This document shows, in pieces, positions 17,576 to 27,392 of a DNA stretch of 64,000 bases. The DNA is from Fimenecus sp045631225 (lineage in GTDB: Bacteria > Bacillota > Clostridia > Oscillospirales > Acutalibacteraceae), in contig JAZQUG010000040.1 of assembly GCA_045631225.1 (NCBI GenBank), forward strand, positions 1 through 64,000, in the 5' to 3' direction. Under the pieces are notes generated by a model. It was given only the letters and a program-made list of their open reading frames with translations. It ran no database searches and had not been told where the DNA came from. Numbering within the stretch: position 1 is the stretch's first letter; each line of letters begins with the position of its first letter. The translations under genes were made by a program, and so were the position numbers.

Positions 17576-20500
17576 ATGTTAAAAACAAGTAAAAAAGTAA
17601 TTTCGCTTATTTTAGTTGTATTTATGCTTTTTACGGCTTTCCCATTGCAAGGTTTTGCTGGTGAAGTGGAGTTCGATACTCTGGTTCAGACTCAAAAACA
17701 GTTTAACAGCAATGCAAGAGTAGCGGGTAAAAACTATTGTGCAACTGTAGCAGCGCAGTGGGCAATCGACCACTGGAACGATTATAACTCTGTACTTTAT
17801 AACAAGGGTTATTGGGACGATGGTGGTGACTGCGCTAACTTCGTATCACAGTGTCTTTACATGGGCGGTATGGATATGGATGATTACTGGAATATCAGTG
17901 GTTATCTGGCTCACTGGGGTACATATTATGGAAGTGATTATGCGGGCTCATATATTCGCTGTCAACAGCTTTACAACTATCTTGTAAAGATTGGTGCTCA
18001 GGTTATCCAGAACCCAAGTCCATCACAAGTAAGTGTAGGTGACGTTATTCTTTACAGACGTCAAGGCGCAAGCAGAATGACTCATACGGCAATTGTTATA
18101 GATATCAAAAATGGACAGCCTGTTGTTGCGGCTCACTCAACAGGTACAGATAGATACAGGTCTGACTGGGCTGGCTATGATTGGCATCTTAACTTCAGTG
18201 GTAATAATACATACCTTATGAAACTTAATGGCACAACTTGTGTCAACTACAATCCAAGAAATTTTGATGTTTATGTTGCTGCAGGTGGCGATACACGTCT
18301 TTATGTATCAGCTTCAACATCAAATGGATATTACAATACATTCCTCACAGGTGCATACCCGGACTATGCTCATGTTTATAAGAAAAGTGCGGATGGTCAA
18401 TGGGGTTATACATTCAGATATGGTAAATGGGGTTGGATTAGACTTAAAAACTTTACTTACCTCAGTCATCAGGAGTCAGCACCTGTAAGCCATGATTTTG
18501 GTGAGTGGTTTGTTGTTCAGGTTGCTGATTGTAAAAACAACGGTATTGATAAGCATGTTTGTAAACGTTGTGGATATGAGGAAACCAAGACTACAAAAGG
18601 TGGGCATATTATCGACCCTAAAGCAACTTGTCTTAGTGCAGGTTTCTGTAAGATTTGTGGTGAACAGTGTGAAAAGCCTCTCGGACATGATTGGGATAAT
18701 GGTACAGTAACAACTAAACCAACATGTACAGAAGAAGGTGTAAAGACATTTGTATGTAAGCGTGATTCAAGCCATACAAAGACAGCATCAGTACCTGCTC
18801 TTGGTCATGACCATCAGCCGGGTGCAACTTCACCAACTTGTACATCACATGGTGAAAATGTTTATACATGTTCACGCTGTCCTGATTCATACATCGTAGC
18901 AAATCCAAACGGTGGTTGGTCAGAATGGATGGAAAGAGATACTGCAATTGAATCACAGCTTACTGCTGATAAGATTCAGACAAAGACTCAGTATCGTTAC
19001 AGAGATAAAAAGTATGATTCATCTGACAAATCAACAATGTCAGGTTGGACACATTATGATACTAAGCGTACTTCATGGGGTGTGACTCAGGGACCTGTTT
19101 ATTCAGACCCATCTAATGGTTCACGCAATGTATGGAGTGAACAGTACATATCGGGATACAACAAAAAAACAGTTTATGTTTACTATAAATATGGTGCTTC
19201 TGAATTAGACTATAGTTATACTTATCAAACAAGTTCAAAACCTAATTATTATGAAGTTGAACTTGATTATAGTCCTTCTTCAACATCACAGAGACCAGTA
19301 GCTAAGTCAGGAAATCAATACCAATGGTATTATGGCGGAGGAACAAGTTGGGCGGCTGTTTATTTCAAAGAAACAAGAACGAAAGATAATCTTAATAGCC
19401 CAATATACAGTACTCGTTGGTATTATCAGGAACCTGTTTACACGTATTATTTCTGGCAGTGGGGTTCATGGTCATCATGGAGTGATACTAAGGCAACCGG
19501 AACAAGTGACAGAGAAGTTCAGACAAGAACTCTTTACAAATATGATTTAACAGCTTTAGGTCATAATTGGAAGGATGATGCAGAAGTACAGGTTTGTAAA
19601 TGTGGTACAAACGAAAGTTCTGAGTATTGTTATGCAGAAGGTCAGATTTGTACACGTTGTGGTGTAGCAAATCCTGATGCTGTAAAATACTATGAGCATA
19701 ATTATGGTCCAAAGTATGAAATAAGCAACGTGAACGGTGTCATTACATACCGAGAAGATTGTCAGAACAGTAATTGCGATTGCTACAGACTTACAACTGA
19801 CAAATCATGTAGTTTTGTTGTAACAGAAACTGTTAAGGCAACATGTACAACAGATGGTTATGAAATCTCAACTTGTACATATCATGGTGAAACAAATAAG
19901 GTTATCACAGAACCTGCTTTAGGTCATGATGTTCCTACTGATGATGCTAAGGGTGTTGTAATCAAGGCAGCAACTTGTACAGAGGATGGAATATTCAGAA
20001 AATATTGTGAAAGATATGATGACGGTAAAACATGTGGTCATTATGTTGACACACCTATTCCTGCATTCGGTCATACAATGACTAAACAGGATGCAATTTC
20101 AGCAACTTGTACGACAGACGGACAGACAGAATACTATCAGTGTGAACTTTGTCATAAATTCTATGCAGATGAAAAAGGTGACAAAGAAATAGAACAGGAT
20201 TCATGGGTTGTTCCTGCATATGACCACGTACCAACAGCTACTGTTGACTGGATAGTTGTTGAGGAAAACGGATGTGGTAAGACAGGTTGGAAACACAAAC
20301 TTTGTAATCGTGAAGTTGATGGTGTAGTATGTAACCATGTTATCGACATTGAGGCTATTCCGGAAATTCCTGCTGATTATTACGTTTTTGATGCTGAAAA
20401 TGCAGAATTAATTGATGGAGAATGGTATCCTACACGATGCGATGCTGATGCGATACTCTATGTAACTTGTCGCAATTGTGAAGGTACAGACCATGCTCAT

Positions 20501-23500
20501 GGTTCAAAGGCCGGTACAGCTACTTATGATGAAGATAACATAGGCAGATTACCTCATCTTCCTGGAGATAAGATTGTAACAGAAGACCCTTATTGTATTT
20601 ATCCGGGTGCATATGAAGTAATTTGTGAACGTTGTTATACAATACTTGAAGAAGGTATAGTTCCTGCACCTTGTGCTGAACATAACCTTATTGAAATCAA
20701 AGATGATGGTGGTTGCATATACAAGAAGTGTATAAATGCTCCTTGTAATTATATTGAAGGTGGAGAACACGACCCTAAGCGTGATACATCAAGAGATGTT
20801 GCTCCAACCTGTACTGAAAATGGTCTTGAAGCATATACATGTACAAAGTGTGGAGAATTTTTTGATAAAGTTCTTGATTATTTAGGTCATGATTATGTTA
20901 AAGATTCAGAAGTTGACCCAACATGTACTGAAGATGGATATACCTTATATAAATGTCAACGAGTTATTAACACTGTTCCTTGTAACAGCACTTACAAGAC
21001 AGATTTAATATCGCCTTTAGGTCACGACTTGAAAAAGACAGATGCTGTTGCGCCTCTTTGCGAAAAAGATGGTAATATTGACTATTATACTTGTCAAAGA
21101 GATTATTGTCAGAAGATATTCGATAATGAGGCAGCAATTACAGAGATAACAATACAAGATACTGTTGCTCCACAGCTTGGCCACGAGCCTGATAATAATT
21201 GGGTTGTTACAAAAGAACCTACTTGTGCAGAAAAAGGTGAAGAACAGTGCAAGTGTGTAAGACACGATGATGGCGTAACTTGTGATAAGATTTACACAAG
21301 AGAAATTGAAATTAATCCTGATGCGCATAACTGGGATGACGGTGTAATCGACCCATCTTCAACATGTAATACACATGGTACAAAGACATACACTTGTCAG
21401 AATGATTCAAATCATCAATACACAGAAGAGGTACCTATTGACCCTGATAATCATGTAGGTAATACATATATCAAGGATGCAAAGAAAGAAACATGTACAG
21501 AAGATGGCTACACAGGTGATACATATTGTTCAGACTGTAACGTATTGCTTGTAAAGGGTGAAGTAGTCCCTGCTTACGGTCATGATTGGGGTGAGTGGAC
21601 AACAGTTACACCTGCTACTTGTGAAGAAGATGGTCTTGAGCACAGAATCTGTAAAAATGATGCAAGTCATATAGAGGAAAATGTACTTAAAGCTATTGGA
21701 CACGACTGGGATGATGGCGTGGTTGAAACTCCTGCAACTTGTAGCGAATACGGTTCAATGATTTTCACTTGTAAGAATGATAGTTCTCACAAGAATGTTA
21801 AGATGATTGTTCCTCTTGACCCTGATAATCATGTTGGTAAAACATATATTAAAGATGCAAAGGAACCAACTTGCACAGTAGATGGCTATACAGGTGATAC
21901 ATATTGTTCAGATTGTAACGCTATGCTCGAAGAAGGTGAAGTAATACCTGCTCATGGTCACGATTGGGACGAATGGACAACAGTAACAGCACCTACTTGT
22001 GAAGAAGATGGTCTTGAAAGAAGAATTTGTAAGATTGATTCAACTCACGTTGAAGAAAATGTACTTAAAGCTATCGGTCATGATTGGGATGACGGTGTAA
22101 TTGACCCATCTTCAACATGTAATACACATGGTACAAAGACATATACATGTCAGAATGACAATTCTCATAAAAAGACTGAAGAAGTAGCACTTGATGCAAC
22201 TAACCATGTTGGTGAAACATATATCAAGGATGCTAAAGAAGCAACTTGCACAGAAGATGGTTACACAGGTGATACATATTGCGCTGACTGTAATGAAAAA
22301 CTTACAGATGGTGAAGTTATTCCTGCTTATGGTCATGACTGGGATGAATGGACAGTAGAAACTGAACCAACATGTGAAGGTAAGGGTCTCGAAAAGAGAG
22401 TTTGTAAGAATGATGCAAATCATATTGAAGAAAACGAACTTGAACCTATCGGTCATAAATGGGATGATGGTGTAATTGACCCTTCATCATCATGTAAAGA
22501 AAACGGTACAAAGACATATACATGTCAGAATGACAATTCCCATACTTATACTGAAAAAGTAGAACTTAATCCTGATGGTCACTACGGTGAAACATATATC
22601 AAGGACGCAAAAGAACCAACTTGCACAGAAGATGGTTACACAGGTGATACATACTGTTCTGATTGTAACGAGAAACTTAAGGACGGCGAAGTAATTCCTG
22701 CTCATGGTCACGATTGGGATGAATGGGAAACAACAAAGAAGCCAACTTGTGACGTTGACGGTGAAAAAGAACGAGTATGTAAATATGATGATTCACATAC
22801 TGAAAAGGGTGATGTACCTGCAACAGGTCATACACCGGTGAACAATCCATCCGTTGAACCAACATGTACGGAAGACGGCTACACAGGAGACAACGTTTGT
22901 TCAGTATGCGATAAGCTTATTGAGGAAGGCAGTGTAGTTCCTGAAACAGGTCACGCTTATGGCGAATGGGAAACTGTTATAGCAGCAACCTGTGAAAATG
23001 AAGGTCTCGAAAAGAGAATTTGTGCAAACGACGCTTCTCATGTTGAAACAAGAAAAACAGAAGTGCTCGGTCACGATATGGGTGAATGGTATGTTCATGT
23101 TGTACCTACAATCGATTCAAAGGGTGTAGAAAGAAGAGATTGTCAGCGTGACGGATGTGAATACTATGAAGAACGTGAACTTGGAGTTCTTCCATCATAT
23201 ACAATCACATTTATCGCACCTGATACAGACGGCAGTTATGTACATAACGGAGAAAACTACAGAGTAGTAGAAGTGAAGAGATATCCATCCGATGTAACAA
23301 AGGTAACAACACCAGCTGTTCCGGAGTTAAACGGATATATAGGATATTGGGAAGAATTTGAACCTGATGGTACAGATCTTGTTGTAAAGGCTAAGTATGA
23401 GCTTAAAACCAGCGATAATGAGTCTGAACTTAAATCAGATAAGGACGTTGTATATAAGGATGGTATAGCAACAATTACACTTTCAGCATATGCTGATACT

Positions 23501-26500
23501 TTAAATGCAAAGGTTCCTATGGGTGCAACACCTTGTGATGTTATCCTTGTTCTTGACCAGTCAAACTCAATGATAAGCAATAAAATAGGAACAAAAACAA
23601 GATTACAGGTTCTTCAGGATGTGGCAACATCATTTATAGGAAAGGTTTATGAAAGTGCTATAGATAACAATGTTGACCATAGAATTGCTATTGCCGGCTT
23701 CTCAGCAGCAGCTTCACACAGCTATAATGGAACAGGATTGATTACTCCGACAGGAACACTTGTTAAATATAATGAGCATCCTGATTATGCCAATGCATTT
23801 GTTGATGTAAGAGACAATATCAGTCTTCTTGAAAATTCAATATCTAAAATGAGTACAGGTAATGGGACATCTGCCGAACTTGGTATGGATATGGCACAGC
23901 AGATAATTGCCAATAACAATGATGGCAGAAAGAAGATTGTTATATTTATTACTGACGGTGAACCAACAAGATTATCAGTGTCTTATGGTTTCAGTGAGGC
24001 AGTAGCAAATGAAGCAATTCAGAAGGCTAATGTAATCAAGAACGTTTATGGTGCTGACATTTATAGCATAGGCGTTGCTTCAGGTGCAGACCCGGCTGAT
24101 GAAACAAAGAATTTTAATAAATTTCTTCATTATGTTTCTTCGAACTATCCGGATGCTCTTGAACTGACAAATAGTGGTCAAGCTTCATTGTATAAAAATT
24201 ACTTCATTACTGCAGAAGATGCAAAAGAATTGGAGAAAATCTTCGATAATATTGTTGCACAGCAGATTTCCAATACTATCACATTTAATAAGGTAAGCTT
24301 CTATGATACAGTAAGCGAATGCTTTACTCTTACAATTGAAAATGAAAATGCTCTTCGTGAATCTGTCAAGGCTGAATATGGCATTACAGACGAAGATATC
24401 ACAATTACAAGGAATGCTGATGGTACAACAACTATCAAGATTGACAATCTTAATCCAAAACCTGTATATAATGAATCAAATATTCAGACAGGTTATGGTG
24501 TAACAGTTTCATTTGACGTTACAGCTAATGAAAAGACTCTTAATGGTGGCACATTTGTAACAAATACAAAGGATGCCGGTGTTCAGAGTGGCGGAGTAAC
24601 CGTAATTGCTTTCAAGGTTCCTGAAGGAAAAGAAATCTCAAGTGGCAGAGCAATCGTCGAATTCCGTATCGGTGATGAAGTTTATGCAATTCAGGAAGTT
24701 GAAATTGGTGATAAGATTGTTCCTCCTGAAACAAATATGGCAGAATGGATTGTTACAGATGATACAACTGTAACTAAGGATTACACAGTAATTTCAACAG
24801 AATATTCATCCGAAACAAGAACAATTACATGGTATATTGATGGCGAAAAATTCGTTGATACATATCATATCGGTGAGATGGTAGCAGTTCCTGAAGTTAC
24901 TGCAGTTAATGATAAAGTTTTTGTAGGTTGGGATACTGTAGTTCCATACAGAATGCCTGACAGCAATCTTGTGATTACAGCGCAGTATGAAAAACATACT
25001 CATGATTATGAGCAGACAGGTTATGATGGTGATTGTCTCACAGGTATCACAACAACATACAAATGTGAGTGTGGAGATTCATATACAGAAACAATCAAAC
25101 ATGAAGAACACACATACACAGCACATGTTCAGAAGGATGAAAACAAGTCAGTAGCAACAATGGTATGTATGGTTTGTGGTGAAACTGTTTCAAAGACTAT
25201 CAATTATAAAGCAGTTTACAGCAAGGAAACAAGCTTTGGTTACTGGCCGAATAATTACAGTAAAACACAAATTCTTGATCTTTCACTCTATAATAGCGAA
25301 GATGTTTCTATTCAGCCTGATGGATACATTTATGTTAAGTTCCCACCGGAAAACGCAGACTTGTTTGAGGATGCTAAGGATGGCACAATGATAATTCGTC
25401 GTGTAAATGAAGACGGAACAATTGATGAAATCAGAAAGCTCAGCAAGCCTGATGAAAATAAGGTCGGTTATTATATTGATGGAACATATATAGTTCTTAA
25501 GCTTGATCACTTCAGCTATTATGTTCTTACAGCAGAGGACGAAATATCAACTATTCCTACTTACGGACAGATTGAATGTGCATTTGAAGGACACGATTAT
25601 AAGACGGAAAGTGTAGATTCATCATGCGTTGATGGTGGCTACGTTAAATATGAATGCTCATTATGTGGAGACGCTTATACAGAAGGCGAGACAGACGCAA
25701 ATGGTCATGCTTATGAATCAGTAGTCACTGCACCTACATGTACAGCTGATGGATATACAACATATACATGTTCAGTATGTGGTCACTCATATGTTTCTGA
25801 TACTGTTGAGAAAACAGAACATTCATATAGTGAAACAGTAGTTGAAGCAACTTGTACAACAGCAGGCTATACAACATTTGTCTGTGTTGTTTGTGATGAT
25901 AGTTATGTTGGTAACAACGTAGCTGCAACAGGTCACAATATTGTGGACAGAGTTGTTGAGTCAGATTGTACTAATGGTGGATATACAGTACACGAATGTA
26001 CAGAATGTGATTATTCTTATGTGGATAGCACAACATCAGAAAGCGGACATAATTATGTACAGACAGTAGTTCCTGCTACATGTACTGCAACCGGTTATAC
26101 AAATAATGTATGTTCTGATTGTGGTCATTCATATGTAAGTGATGAAACTACACTTGCTGCACATACTCCAAGTGATTGGACTCTTAGTGCAGAAGGCAAA
26201 TATGTAAAGATTTGTACAGTATGTAATGCTGTTGTAGAAACAAGAGTTTCTGATATCGCAATTAATGGTACAGTTAACGGAAGTAGTTCAATGACTGTAT
26301 ATTACAAGATGTCTAAACCACTTGATGTAACAGCATCCGCAGGAAAGATTATTTATACATCAGCGGACCCAAGTATTGCGACAGTTGATGAAGATGGACG
26401 AGTTACAGGTGTCAAGAAGGGCACAACAACAATTACTGCAACAATTGAAGGAACAAATGATTCCGTAACATGTGAAGTAACAGTAAAATACACATGGTGG

Positions 26501-26545
26501 CAGCAGATTATCAGAATAGCTCTCCTTGGTTTCTTGTGGTATTAA
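17576..26545 (+). CDS. Giant multidomain surface protein: amidase, Cys/His repeats, vWA, Ig-like domain
   Basis: A 2989-residue protein with a signal peptide (about 1-29). Next is an amidase_6-type (NlpC/P60-like) domain, about 50-225, with probable catalytic Cys86 in GGDCANFVSQC and His170 in MTHTAIV, and an SH3-like segment. Cys/His repeats resembling those of the upstream protein occupy about 305-1865, interrupted at about 445-660 by two Trp-rich stretches of WSxW...TRTxYRY type. Then follows an InlB-like segment, a von Willebrand A domain (about 1985-2230) with intact MIDAS (DQSNS at 1994, GTSAELGMD, FITDGEP), another InlB-like repeat (about 2400-2470), more Cys/His repeats (about 2480-2885), a BIG2 Ig-like domain and a C-terminal WWQQIIRIALLGFLWY tail. 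It probably remodels peptidoglycan and binds host, substrate or neighbouring cells. No LPXTG motif is seen. The start has GGAGGGG eight bases upstream. Confidence 0.85.
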   Translation: MLKTSKKVISLILVVFMLFTAFPLQGFAGEVEFDTLVQTQKQFNSNARVAGKNYCATVAAQWAIDHWNDYNSVLYNKGYWDDGGDCANFVSQCLYMGGMDMDDYWNISGYLAHWGTYYGSDYAGSYIRCQQLYNYLVKIGAQVIQNPSPSQVSVGDVILYRRQGASRMTHTAIVIDIKNGQPVVAAHSTGTDRYRSDWAGYDWHLNFSGNNTYLMKLNGTTCVNYNPRNFDVYVAAGGDTRLYVSASTSNGYYNTFLTGAYPDYAHVYKKSADGQWGYTFRYGKWGWIRLKNFTYLSHQESAPVSHDFGEWFVVQVADCKNNGIDKHVCKRCGYEETKTTKGGHIIDPKATCLSAGFCKICGEQCEKPLGHDWDNGTVTTKPTCTEEGVKTFVCKRDSSHTKTASVPALGHDHQPGATSPTCTSHGENVYTCSRCPDSYIVANPNGGWSEWMERDTAIESQLTADKIQTKTQYRYRDKKYDSSDKSTMSGWTHYDTKRTSWGVTQGPVYSDPSNGSRNVWSEQYISGYNKKTVYVYYKYGASELDYSYTYQTSSKPNYYEVELDYSPSSTSQRPVAKSGNQYQWYYGGGTSWAAVYFKETRTKDNLNSPIYSTRWYYQEPVYTYYFWQWGSWSSWSDTKATGTSDREVQTRTLYKYDLTALGHNWKDDAEVQVCKCGTNESSEYCYAEGQICTRCGVANPDAVKYYEHNYGPKYEISNVNGVITYREDCQNSNCDCYRLTTDKSCSFVVTETVKATCTTDGYEISTCTYHGETNKVITEPALGHDVPTDDAKGVVIKAATCTEDGIFRKYCERYDDGKTCGHYVDTPIPAFGHTMTKQDAISATCTTDGQTEYYQCELCHKFYADEKGDKEIEQDSWVVPAYDHVPTATVDWIVVEENGCGKTGWKHKLCNREVDGVVCNHVIDIEAIPEIPADYYVFDAENAELIDGEWYPTRCDADAILYVTCRNCEGTDHAHGSKAGTATYDEDNIGRLPHLPGDKIVTEDPYCIYPGAYEVICERCYTILEEGIVPAPCAEHNLIEIKDDGGCIYKKCINAPCNYIEGGEHDPKRDTSRDVAPTCTENGLEAYTCTKCGEFFDKVLDYLGHDYVKDSEVDPTCTEDGYTLYKCQRVINTVPCNSTYKTDLISPLGHDLKKTDAVAPLCEKDGNIDYYTCQRDYCQKIFDNEAAITEITIQDTVAPQLGHEPDNNWVVTKEPTCAEKGEEQCKCVRHDDGVTCDKIYTREIEINPDAHNWDDGVIDPSSTCNTHGTKTYTCQNDSNHQYTEEVPIDPDNHVGNTYIKDAKKETCTEDGYTGDTYCSDCNVLLVKGEVVPAYGHDWGEWTTVTPATCEEDGLEHRICKNDASHIEENVLKAIGHDWDDGVVETPATCSEYGSMIFTCKNDSSHKNVKMIVPLDPDNHVGKTYIKDAKEPTCTVDGYTGDTYCSDCNAMLEEGEVIPAHGHDWDEWTTVTAPTCEEDGLERRICKIDSTHVEENVLKAIGHDWDDGVIDPSSTCNTHGTKTYTCQNDNSHKKTEEVALDATNHVGETYIKDAKEATCTEDGYTGDTYCADCNEKLTDGEVIPAYGHDWDEWTVETEPTCEGKGLEKRVCKNDANHIEENELEPIGHKWDDGVIDPSSSCKENGTKTYTCQNDNSHTYTEKVELNPDGHYGETYIKDAKEPTCTEDGYTGDTYCSDCNEKLKDGEVIPAHGHDWDEWETTKKPTCDVDGEKERVCKYDDSHTEKGDVPATGHTPVNNPSVEPTCTEDGYTGDNVCSVCDKLIEEGSVVPETGHAYGEWETVIAATCENEGLEKRICANDASHVETRKTEVLGHDMGEWYVHVVPTIDSKGVERRDCQRDGCEYYEERELGVLPSYTITFIAPDTDGSYVHNGENYRVVEVKRYPSDVTKVTTPAVPELNGYIGYWEEFEPDGTDLVVKAKYELKTSDNESELKSDKDVVYKDGIATITLSAYADTLNAKVPMGATPCDVILVLDQSNSMISNKIGTKTRLQVLQDVATSFIGKVYESAIDNNVDHRIAIAGFSAAASHSYNGTGLITPTGTLVKYNEHPDYANAFVDVRDNISLLENSISKMSTGNGTSAELGMDMAQQIIANNNDGRKKIVIFITDGEPTRLSVSYGFSEAVANEAIQKANVIKNVYGADIYSIGVASGADPADETKNFNKFLHYVSSNYPDALELTNSGQASLYKNYFITAEDAKELEKIFDNIVAQQISNTITFNKVSFYDTVSECFTLTIENENALRESVKAEYGITDEDITITRNADGTTTIKIDNLNPKPVYNESNIQTGYGVTVSFDVTANEKTLNGGTFVTNTKDAGVQSGGVTVIAFKVPEGKEISSGRAIVEFRIGDEVYAIQEVEIGDKIVPPETNMAEWIVTDDTTVTKDYTVISTEYSSETRTITWYIDGEKFVDTYHIGEMVAVPEVTAVNDKVFVGWDTVVPYRMPDSNLVITAQYEKHTHDYEQTGYDGDCLTGITTTYKCECGDSYTETIKHEEHTYTAHVQKDENKSVATMVCMVCGETVSKTINYKAVYSKETSFGYWPNNYSKTQILDLSLYNSEDVSIQPDGYIYVKFPPENADLFEDAKDGTMIIRRVNEDGTIDEIRKLSKPDENKVGYYIDGTYIVLKLDHFSYYVLTAEDEISTIPTYGQIECAFEGHDYKTESVDSSCVDGGYVKYECSLCGDAYTEGETDANGHAYESVVTAPTCTADGYTTYTCSVCGHSYVSDTVEKTEHSYSETVVEATCTTAGYTTFVCVVCDDSYVGNNVAATGHNIVDRVVESDCTNGGYTVHECTECDYSYVDSTTSESGHNYVQTVVPATCTATGYTNNVCSDCGHSYVSDETTLAAHTPSDWTLSAEGKYVKICTVCNAVVETRVSDIAINGTVNGSSSMTVYYKMSKPLDVTASAGKIIYTSADPSIATVDEDGRVTGVKKGTTTITATIEGTNDSVTCEVTVKYTWWQQIIRIALLGFLWY
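21332..22835 (+). repeat. Higher-order tandem repeat, unit about 375 bp
   Basis: Within the giant gene the segment beginning TGGGATGAYGG recurs at 21332, 21707, 22085 and 22460, giving periods of 375, 378 and 375 bp (125 or 126 codons). Each unit carries three Cys/His modules of different types. Long stretches are nearly identical between units, for example 21340-21412 and 22093-22165. The fourth unit degenerates near its end. Confidence 0.85.
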
Positions 26546-26560
26546 TCTTTTAATAAAAAT

Positions 26561-26590
26561 ATACCGACATCGTATATGCGATGTCGGTAT
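26561..26590 (+). terminator. Hairpin after the giant gene
   Basis: ATACCGACATCG (26561-26572) and CGATGTCGGTAT (26579-26590) form a perfect 12-bp stem with a 6-base loop. The following TTATTA is a weak T tract, so termination may be partial and the lipoprotein gene 33 bases on may be read through. Confidence 0.65.
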
Positions 26591-26622
26591 TTATTACCTG
26601 ATAATGAGAAAGGTGGCTTTTT

Positions 26623-27303
26623 ATGAAGAAACTTTTAGCGTTTTTTTTATCTCTAATTATACTTGTTTTTTCTTTTTCAGGATGTAATAATGAAACAGCA
26701 AAACAAGAAAATGGTGAGCCAACAAAAGTCAGGCCTGAACCTGTTGCGCAGATTGCTCCTGATGAAATTGACCCGGGAAGACAAAAAAATGCTTCGCAAA
26801 CAAGTGATTTATGGTATCCCGATAAGAAAGATGGGTCTTATTTTTATTTGGAAAAGACAGATGGTTTATCAATAACTTTTGTAAATGATGAGGAAAAAGA
26901 AACATATACTTGTTCTATAACTGACGAAAATCATTTGGTGGCAGAAGAAAAAGGTGTCTGTGATATTGTGTTTTATGATGCATTTAATTGTTATGATTTC
27001 GTACAAAAAGAGTGGTATACGAGAGGTAACGTGGAAAAGATTAAATCATCATTTTCAGGTAAAACACTTGTGAATGTAAGTGATAGTGATAATATATATG
27101 TTTTTGGAAGTGAAGGTACTATTACAGAAAAATACAAGAATACAGAGTACACAGGAACATGGACTCTTATTGCTGAAACAGTAATGATTCTTCAATTTGG
27201 AAATGATGATTATTATTACACATATGACATAGATATGGATACAGATGGTAATGTTATTGCCCTTTCACAACGCGGTGGAAGAACATTTAAATTTGAAAAC
27301 TAA
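26623..27303 (+). CDS. Putative lipoprotein of unknown function
   Basis: A 226-residue protein with a lipoprotein signal peptide: MKKLLAFFLSLIILVF then the lipobox FSGC with Cys21 as the lipidated residue. After a polar linker (about 22-55), the mature part is beta-rich. Its last third (WTLIAETVMILQFGNDDYYY and on) resembles small extracytoplasmic beta-barrel domains found in Firmicutes lipoproteins. No family is firmly recognised. The start is supported by AAAGGTGG. It may be cotranscribed with the giant gene through the weak hairpin, which would place it with the surface proteins. Confidence 0.75.
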   Translation: MKKLLAFFLSLIILVFSFSGCNNETAKQENGEPTKVRPEPVAQIAPDEIDPGRQKNASQTSDLWYPDKKDGSYFYLEKTDGLSITFVNDEEKETYTCSITDENHLVAEEKGVCDIVFYDAFNCYDFVQKEWYTRGNVEKIKSSFSGKTLVNVSDSDNIYVFGSEGTITEKYKNTEYTGTWTLIAETVMILQFGNDDYYYTYDIDMDTDGNVIALSQRGGRTFKFEN

Positions 27304-27330
27304 TTTTACAAAGAAGACTATACACAAAAT

Positions 27331-27375
27331 AAGTGTTGCTTAGGGAGATATTTGCTCCTTTCTGCAACACTTTTT
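27331..27375. terminator. Bidirectional terminator between convergent genes
   Basis: AAGTGTTGC (27331-27339) pairs with GCAACACTT (27364-27372), with inner GGAG/CTCC pairing. It is followed by TTTTTCTTTT on the plus strand and a TTTTGTGT tract on the minus strand, so it can serve both the lipoprotein gene and the metallophosphoesterase gene. Confidence 0.75.
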
Positions 27376-27392
27376 CTTTTATTCTTTAATAT

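Noticed and set aside
14633..26545. Tandem repeats as a possible CRISPR array or mobile element
   Set aside because: The repeats stay in frame over thousands of bases and encode Cys/His modules; there are no spacers, cas genes or terminal repeats.
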